DNA of 64,000 nt, from contig OZ244807.1 of NCBI GenBank assembly GCA_965220185.1, positions 124,001 through 188,000 of the forward strand, in the 5' to 3' direction. Both the position numbers and the translations under genes were made by a program. Each line of letters begins with the position of its first letter. Position 1 is the stretch's first letter. Positions 59,033-64,000 of the stretch are shown here, piece by piece. The notes beneath the pieces are model-generated. The model was not told the DNA's origin and searched no databases. It saw only the letters and a list, made by a program, of their open reading frames with translations. This DNA is from Azotimanducus sp965220185. Its GTDB lineage: Bacteria; Pseudomonadota; Gammaproteobacteria; Pseudomonadales; Azotimanducaceae.

Positions 59033-59541
59033 AAACAGTTCGCGAGTATTTTCAGATTCTTGAGGACACGCTTCTTGGCTACATGGTCGAGCCATTCGCA
59101 AAGCGGCGGTCACGCGCCATTCTCACCCGCGCGCCGAAGTTCTACCTGTTTGATGTCGGTGTGGCAGGCTTCCTGTCCGGTCGCCGAATTACGGCAACCG
59201 AAGGCTCGGAGTTTGGTCGTGCTTTTGAACATTTTGTGCTGATGGAGATCATCGCAGCACGCAGCTACTTGGAGCGCAGCTGGCCAATCCGATACTGGCG
59301 CACAAAAACAGGGCTTGAGGTGGATTTTGTTCTCGGCACGGCGGGCGACATTGCCATTGAGGCCAAGGGCGGCCGGATTCGTTCACAGGACTTCAAAGGT
59401 ATTCAAGCGTATGTGGAAGAACATCAGCCCACTCACGCCATAGTGGTGTCGAGCGAACACGAACCTCGCCGCGTGGGTGAGATCGACGTACTGCCATGGC
59501 GCGTGTTTCTTGAACGGCTGTGGGCAGGCGAGCTCAGATAA
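59033..59541 (+). pseudogene. DUF4143 ATPase, 5'-truncated
   Basis: Begins with KTVREYFQILEDTLLGYMVE, then LTRAPKFYLFDVGVAGFLSG, FGRAFEHFVLMEIIAARSYL, and RYWRTKTGLEVDFVLGTAGD, IAIEAKGG, the C-terminal two-fifths of an AAA_14/DUF4143 protein like that at 28071. The P-loop half is absent; an inverted repeat lies at the border. ATG at 59083 is available but probably not a real start. Confidence 0.8.
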
Positions 59542-59637
59542 ATGTGCGATGAATCCTTTGCGGAATCGGATGCCCAAGCTCTCGACAAGAAAAAAGTATG
59601 ATGCCCGTCCATCAGTTGGTCACCATCGGTTCGCCCC

Positions 59638-60597
59638 ATGAATGCGCAAGCTGCCGAGTTCCCGCAAGCCACCAACATCAAAACAAACGGCATCAACCTG
59701 AGTGTCCATGTCGCTGGCGAAGGCAAGCCGCTTGTCCTCTGCCACGGCTGGCCGGAAATCGCTTATTCATGGCGCTTTCAAGTGCCGCCCCTCGTGCAGG
59801 CGGGCTATCAAGTTATTGTGCCGAATCAGCGCGGCTATGCAACAAGCGATGCGCCCGATGCTGTCGAAGCCTACGACTGTTCGCACCTTTGCCGCGACCT
59901 TCTCGGTCTGCTCGATCATTTTGACCATGAGAAGGCGGTGTTCGTCGGACACGACTGGGGTGCGATCGTGGTCTGGAACCTTGCGCTCATGCATCCGAGC
60001 CGTGTCAGCGGGGTGATCAACCTGAGCGTGCCGTACATGCGCCGCGAGACAAGCGAGTGGGTGGGCTTTTGGGAAAAGATGCTTGGAGCCGATTTCTACA
60101 TCGTTCACTTCAATCGACAGCCGGGCGTGGCTGACGCAGCGTTCGACGAAAACCCGCGCAAGTTTCTTGGCAATATCTACCGCACCAAGGCATGGCTCGA
60201 AGCGCCGCCGGAACCTCAGCCGGGCATGCCACTGATCAATCTCGCGCGGTCAGACACGCCGCACGGCGAGCCGCTTATGGCCGAGGATGAGCTTGATGTC
60301 TTCGTGCGCGCTTTCGAGAAAAGTGGCTTCACTGGTGGCATCAACTGGTACCGGAACTTCACTCGCAACTGGCATTTGATGGCTGATTATCCCGAACATA
60401 TCGAGCATCCGGCGCTGATGATCTGCGGCGATTACGATGTGGTGCCGAAAGGCATCAATCTCAAAGAGGTCGCGCCGCTCGTCGAAGAGCATTCTCTGCC
60501 TTGTGGCCACTGGATTCAGCAGGAGCGTCCCGAAGATACCAACCGGCTCATGCTTGAATGGCTTGGACGGCACTATCCAGCTTCGCAACTATCTTGA
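59638..60597 (+). CDS. Epoxide-hydrolase-like alpha/beta hydrolase
   Basis: 319 residues. KPLVLCHGWPEIAYSWRFQV (HGxP oxyanion motif), AVFVGHDWGAIVVWNLALMH (nucleophile Asp, GHDWG), NWYRNFTRNW (lid Tyr) and late GHWIQQERPEDTNRLMLEWL (His). These match epoxide hydrolases of the soluble EH group. A fragment of the gene lies upstream at 58670. Cytoplasmic. Confidence 0.93.
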   Translation: MNAQAAEFPQATNIKTNGINLSVHVAGEGKPLVLCHGWPEIAYSWRFQVPPLVQAGYQVIVPNQRGYATSDAPDAVEAYDCSHLCRDLLGLLDHFDHEKAVFVGHDWGAIVVWNLALMHPSRVSGVINLSVPYMRRETSEWVGFWEKMLGADFYIVHFNRQPGVADAAFDENPRKFLGNIYRTKAWLEAPPEPQPGMPLINLARSDTPHGEPLMAEDELDVFVRAFEKSGFTGGINWYRNFTRNWHLMADYPEHIEHPALMICGDYDVVPKGINLKEVAPLVEEHSLPCGHWIQQERPEDTNRLMLEWLGRHYPASQLS

Positions 60598-60686
60598 CGC
60601 GGTCGTTCATAGAAAACGCACGGTGTCGACGCGAATCGATTCGACTTTCGTCCGCAGCGCAAGAACATTAGTGAGGAAACTATTCA

Positions 60687-61157
60687 CTAAACCGAACCCA
60701 TTTGAATCAGCAAGTTTGACCAAACCACGCGAAGCGTCGGCTGCACAGCGAGCTTGTTGATACCCGCGCCGATCTCTTGAAGAAATTCCGTTCTCGCTCT
60801 CTCACCAGCAAACGTAAACGCGACGCGAATGAGCTCATGCAACTGTGAAAAATAGACGTTCGTTCCGAGCACGCCATCGGCAGATTGAACCCAAGGCACG
60901 ATTACCGCGCTACAGAAACTTCTTGGATCCCAACGGCCCTCTTCTTTTGCGTCTTCGATTTTCCCTCGTTGTAGACAAAGCGCGTCTCGGCTTGAGTCCG
61001 CAAACTTGCCGAGCAGTTGGGTGATAAGCGCGTAACGAATGGACACCAAGCCAGAGCGATGCACACTGTCGTAGTCGGGATCTTCCTGCGTCAAGTCGCT
61101 CGACAGCGCTTCCTGCCAAGCGTTCTCCAACCAGGCTGACGCCTCTTGATCATTCAA
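60687..61157 (-). CDS. Hypothetical protein beside the DNA methylase, possible restriction endonuclease
   Basis: 156 residues from TTG (MNDQEASAWLENAWQEALSS). ALITQLLGKFADSSRDALCL, GRWDPRSFCSAVIVPWVQSA and GVLGTNVYFSQLHELIR vaguely recall N-terminal parts of certain type II restriction enzymes, and it follows the methylase by 20 bp on the same strand. No catalytic PD-(D/E)XK motif is visible and the protein may be truncated. Low confidence in function. Confidence 0.45.
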   Translation of the reverse strand: MNDQEASAWLENAWQEALSSDLTQEDPDYDSVHRSGLVSIRYALITQLLGKFADSSRDALCLQRGKIEDAKEEGRWDPRSFCSAVIVPWVQSADGVLGTNVYFSQLHELIRVAFTFAGERARTEFLQEIGAGINKLAVQPTLRVVWSNLLIQMGSV

Positions 61158-61177
61158 GCTGCAATTACCCGCTACTG

Positions 61178-62002
61178 TCAGGACAGGTTGAGTCGAGTGC
61201 CGTTTTCGTCATAGTTCACCCACAGGCACTCTTGCCGCTCTTGGCGAACTGAATGGCAGAGCTTTGTGGGCGCTTCCACTCGGCGGATACCGGCGAGCAC
61301 TCGGTCATAGATCGGGTTGCGGTAGCCGGACAGCGCGAACCGGCCTTGAATTCCGAGAAGTCGTTCGCCAAGCGCCTCATGCTGCGAGTCCGTCATTTCG
61401 ACCGCGTAGGCATGCGAGTCGCCGCGAGCTTGGTGAACGTATGGCGGATCCAGATAGAACAAGGTTTCCGGTGAATCATAGCGTTCGAGCACTTCCATTG
61501 CGGGCGCATTCTCAATCTGAATCCGCTGCAATCGCTGGACGATCTCCGCGAGCCCCTCCACCGAACCAAGCCAACGCGAAACCGCGCCTGACATGCCTGC
61601 ACGACTTGTCAGCAAACAATGCGCCCAACGCCCTTCCGAGGCCGTCTGCGCGAGGCCTGTCCGTGTCTGGCGAGCACGCACAAAGAACCTGCGCGCCTTT
61701 TCGATGGGGTCGAGTCCTACCGAAGGCTGACAAGCGAGGAAAAGCTCTTCTCTTGAAAACGGTGTCAGACCAATCGCTCGAATCAGCGACTTACTGGTCT
61801 TGTCATCACGAAGCGTCTTGAAGAAGTTGACCAGTTCTGAGTCGATGTCGTTGTAGGTTTCGACTTCTGTGGGATGGCGGTTGATGATGACCGCCGCAGA
61901 GCCGCCGAACACGTCGCAAAAGTGCCGCGCATCTTCGGGAAGGTTCGGCAATATAAAGTCAAGATGGCTGAATTTTCCGCCGTACCACCCGAAGGCGATC
62001 AT
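61178..62002 (-). CDS. D12-class DNA adenine N6-methyltransferase
   Basis: 274 residues from MIAFGWYGGKFSHLDFILPN. AdoMet motif near HFCDVFGGSAAVIINRHPTE, and catalytic ETLFYLDPPYVHQARGDSHA (DPPY). Dam-like alpha-class methylase; the recognition sequence cannot be read from the protein. With the adjacent hypothetical gene it may be a restriction-modification pair or an orphan methylase. Confidence 0.92.
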   Translation of the reverse strand: MIAFGWYGGKFSHLDFILPNLPEDARHFCDVFGGSAAVIINRHPTEVETYNDIDSELVNFFKTLRDDKTSKSLIRAIGLTPFSREELFLACQPSVGLDPIEKARRFFVRARQTRTGLAQTASEGRWAHCLLTSRAGMSGAVSRWLGSVEGLAEIVQRLQRIQIENAPAMEVLERYDSPETLFYLDPPYVHQARGDSHAYAVEMTDSQHEALGERLLGIQGRFALSGYRNPIYDRVLAGIRRVEAPTKLCHSVRQERQECLWVNYDENGTRLNLS

Positions 62003-62080
62003 GCGCTTGCGTCTTGCCGCGGTGTTGCCGACAATGCGGCGCGTGGCTTGCGCGGTCACAGAACAGATCCAGCGCCGCAG

Positions 62081-62512
62081 CTAGAACAAAAACATCAAGA
62101 ACTGCACACACAGTGCAAGCACCATCAAGGCATTGACCATAAAGGACATCACAGCGCCGACTCCTCGCTTGGTGGCATCCATCATATAGGTGCGCACGTA
62201 CAGCACTCGACCAACGAGGTACAGAAACCCAAGCGCAACTGTGATCCACAGGAACACCTCATTGCCGAGCAGGCCAGTAAGCAGGATGAGGATCATGTAG
62301 CAGGGCAGGAAAACGGCAAGCATCTCGAGCGAATTGGCCTGCGCACGAAAGGCGCGTTCGAATTCAGGGTCGCCGGTCACGGCTGGCGCTTCAATGCTTT
62401 TGGCGACGCGCAGCCTGGAAACGGCGGTCTGTAACCACATGTAGTGGGCGATGACCGCAAGCAGGAGCAGGACGCTTAAGGCGACAAGCGGTTCGGCGAG
62501 CAACTGATACAT
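62081..62512 (-). CDS. MAPEG-family membrane protein
   Basis: 143 residues, four transmembrane segments (LVALSVLLLLAVIAHYMWLQ, MLAVFLPCYMILILLTGLLG, VFLWITVALGFLYLVGRVLY, VMSFMVNALMVLALCVQFLM). FERAFRAQANSLEMLAVFLP is the MAPEG signature. Members include glutathione-S-transferase-like enzymes; substrate unknown. Confidence 0.9.
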   Translation of the reverse strand: MYQLLAEPLVALSVLLLLAVIAHYMWLQTAVSRLRVAKSIEAPAVTGDPEFERAFRAQANSLEMLAVFLPCYMILILLTGLLGNEVFLWITVALGFLYLVGRVLYVRTYMMDATKRGVGAVMSFMVNALMVLALCVQFLMFLF

Positions 62513-62568
62513 GGTGGTTTCCCTCTACGATTTGAAGCGAAAGCCTAACACTGTTTGCGAAGCTCGGT

Positions 62569-63570
62569 TCACCTCGCCATGTCAACAAGCGCCTTGCCGA
62601 AATTCTCGCCGCGCATGAGGCGACAGAAGGCTTCCGGCGTCGATTCCAGTCCATGTGAAACATCCTCACGAAAGGCAAGTCGTCCGCTTTGAATCTCGCT
62701 GGCAAGCGCCGCCTGCATCTCGTTGCGCAGCTCTTCGTGGTCGTATACGACCAGCCCTTGCACGCACGCGCGGGCGCGGATGATCAAGCCGGGGTTCGGG
62801 CCTGCGGGCGGCGCATCGCTGTTGTATTGCGACATAAGGCCGCAGAGCGCCACGCGCGCGCCGAGCGCAAGGCGCTCCATCACGGCAGCGAGCACATCGC
62901 CTCCGACGTTGTCGAAATACATGTCGATACCCTGCGGACATACGCGACCCAATGCCTCGCGAAGATTCTCCTGCCGATAATTGATGACGCTATCGAGCTT
63001 GGCCTTATCGACAAGCCAGCAACATTTTTCTTCGCTGCCCGCGATGCCAATCACGCGCGCACCGGCGATACGCCCTAGCTGAGCCACGGTTGCACCAACA
63101 GGCCCCGCCGCCGCCGAAACGACCAAGGTCTCGCCGGACTGCGGCTGCAGTATCGTCTTGATGCCTGCATAGGCAGTAAGCCCCGGCATGCCTAGCGTGC
63201 CGAGGAACAGCGATGCGGGCGCACTATCGTTTGGCACTCGTTGCAGCAATTCCGCGCCTAGCCGCACCTGATGCTGCCAAGGGCCGTGCGCGCGCACCAG
63301 TTCGCCTGCCTCGAACCCTTCGGCTGCTTCGGCGACTTCAAGAATCAGCTCGCTCGACATGGCATCGCCCGGCGATATGACGCCCGTCAAATGGCGTCCG
63401 CTCAAGCGTCCCCGCAGGTATGGGTCGAGCGAAATGTAGCGAACGCGACACAGGATGCCGTCATCTCCGGCCTCGGCGACCTCTAGCGCAAAATCTTCCG
63501 GGACAGGAACGCCCGTTGGCTGTCGCTTGAGGATGACCCGGAGATTTTCAGGCACTTCACTTTCCCTCAT
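62569..63570 (-). CDS. MDR-family NADP-dependent oxidoreductase (CurA/leukotriene-B4-dehydrogenase-like)
   Basis: 333 residues. Zinc-free medium-chain reductase: FALEVAEAGDDGILCRVRYI, SLDPYLRGRLSG, TLGMPGLTAYAGIKTILQPQ, ETLVVSAAAGPVGATVAQLG (NADP-binding AAxGxVG), and YFDNVGGDVLAAVMERLALG. Reduces alpha,beta-unsaturated carbonyl compounds. Its ATG directly follows the VOC gene stop (TGAATG), so the two are coupled. Confidence 0.93.
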   Translation of the reverse strand: MRESEVPENLRVILKRQPTGVPVPEDFALEVAEAGDDGILCRVRYISLDPYLRGRLSGRHLTGVISPGDAMSSELILEVAEAAEGFEAGELVRAHGPWQHQVRLGAELLQRVPNDSAPASLFLGTLGMPGLTAYAGIKTILQPQSGETLVVSAAAGPVGATVAQLGRIAGARVIGIAGSEEKCCWLVDKAKLDSVINYRQENLREALGRVCPQGIDMYFDNVGGDVLAAVMERLALGARVALCGLMSQYNSDAPPAGPNPGLIIRARACVQGLVVYDHEELRNEMQAALASEIQSGRLAFREDVSHGLESTPEAFCRLMRGENFGKALVDMAR

Positions 63571-64000
63571 TCAACTGGGCTCCACGAATTCAAACAGCGT
63601 GCCGTCCGGATCCTTGAGCACTTTGCAGCGCCGGCCCTCGTACACCGCACCGCGAAAGGAATGCGCAACACCGTCCAAGGCATCAAAGTCGGGCGCCTCT
63701 ATCGTCGTCATGCAAATACCCGGCGGCAACATGCCTTCATGCCTTGGGCGCGGTGCGGCCTGCTCCGGCATCTGATCAACTTCCAGGAACACATCGCGGC
63801 CATGCGTGATGGTGGAGATGGCATAGAGCGTGCCGGGCGTTGCGCCGAACGCCTTGGCGAGCATGGTGTACTCAATCTCCATATGTGCTCGACCAATCTC
63901 AAGTCCGACCTGGTCCACCAGCCAGCGCTGCGTCGCCGCCATGTCGCTCGCCGCAAGCACGTTGATGAACAGATGATCGATTGGGGAAGACGCGCGCGGC
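63571..64000 (-). CDS. VOC-family (glyoxalase/dioxygenase fold) protein, partial
   Basis: Coding reaches the window edge: SPIDHLFINVLAASDMAATQ, RWLVDQVGLEIGRAHMEIEY, GTLYAISTITHGRDVFLEVD, and the end VLKDPDGTLFEFVEPS, with metal ligands His and Glu. The start is outside the window. Operon with the MDR oxidoreductase. Confidence 0.88.
   Translation of the reverse strand, partial: PRASSPIDHLFINVLAASDMAATQRWLVDQVGLEIGRAHMEIEYTMLAKAFGATPGTLYAISTITHGRDVFLEVDQMPEQAAPRPRHEGMLPPGICMTTIEAPDFDALDGVAHSFRGAVYEGRRCKVLKDPDGTLFEFVEPS

Noticed and set aside
1..64000. tRNA or rRNA genes and conserved riboswitches
   Set aside because: No cloverleaf with a T-loop GGTTCRANNCC pattern nor rRNA-like stretch was found by eye; a covariance-model scan would be the decisive test.

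Overview
The window reads as an accessory-rich stretch of chromosome from a Gram-negative proteobacterium. Support for this: two TonB-dependent receptors with TonB boxes, lipoproteins with lipoboxes, moderately high GC in the housekeeping genes, Shine-Dalgarno motifs, and GTG/TTG starts. A gammaproteobacterium is my best guess, but the lineage cannot be fixed from the sequence. Metabolic and housekeeping genes are interspersed: purC, mnmH, msrA, katG, prpE, two CaiB/BaiF CoA-transferase-family genes, an iron alcohol dehydrogenase, a Nudix hydrolase, hotdog thioesterase, Hsp70-like chaperone, MAPEG, an MDR oxidoreductase and a VOC protein. No rRNA, tRNA or CRISPR array was seen.

Layout. 0-7 kb: an AbrB/PIN toxin-antitoxin end; a proteasome-like (Ntn-hydrolase-like) gene split by a 1.8-kb composite mobile element that carries a large PIN protein; a frameshifted KAP NTPase; a 277-bp MITE. 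7-16 kb: a TonB receptor, then four tandem Rpn nuclease paralogues (one intact, one broken by a five-hairpin array, one 5'-truncated, one broken by an IS481-family element). 15.5-27 kb: mostly intact metabolic and repair genes, a Fic protein with an operator, and a serine hydrolase. 27-46 kb: a defence-like island with a poly-C phase-variable secreted protein, a DUF4143 ATPase, a four-gene membrane cassette with MotA/MotB-like members, an AbiE system fused to WYL, a DprA-phosphoribosyltransferase pair, small membrane proteins, two HicAB loci, a HAD gene broken by the second IS481 copy, scrambled toxin-antitoxin fragments, and a second large PIN protein. 46-57 kb: katG, Fe-ADH, hydrolase, VapBC, TonB receptor, racemase, prpE. 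57-64 kb: a RhuM/Fic protein, a mosaic pseudogene built from prpE and epoxide-hydrolase pieces, a truncated DUF4143 gene, epoxide hydrolase, a D12 adenine methylase with a neighbour, MAPEG, MDR oxidoreductase, VOC protein.

How it works together. The window is dominated by toxin-antitoxin and defence-like modules at all stages of decay, mixed with short structured repeats and two nearly identical IS copies, which points to repeated insertion, duplication and deletion. The most interesting items are: (i) four Rpn paralogues that all keep a strong ribosome-binding site and ATG inside the gene, predicting a C-terminal gene-within-gene antitoxin; (ii) a 147-151-bp array of five back-to-back hairpins present twice, with compensatory base changes in the stems; (iii) a 1803-bp composite element with 17-bp terminal inverted repeats, an 8-bp target duplication and TnpB zinc-finger relics, carrying a PIN module; (iv) the four-gene stator-like membrane cassette, with a relic of a second copy 5.6 kb away; and (v) a C16 tract at the 5' end of a secreted-protein gene that puts start and body out of frame.
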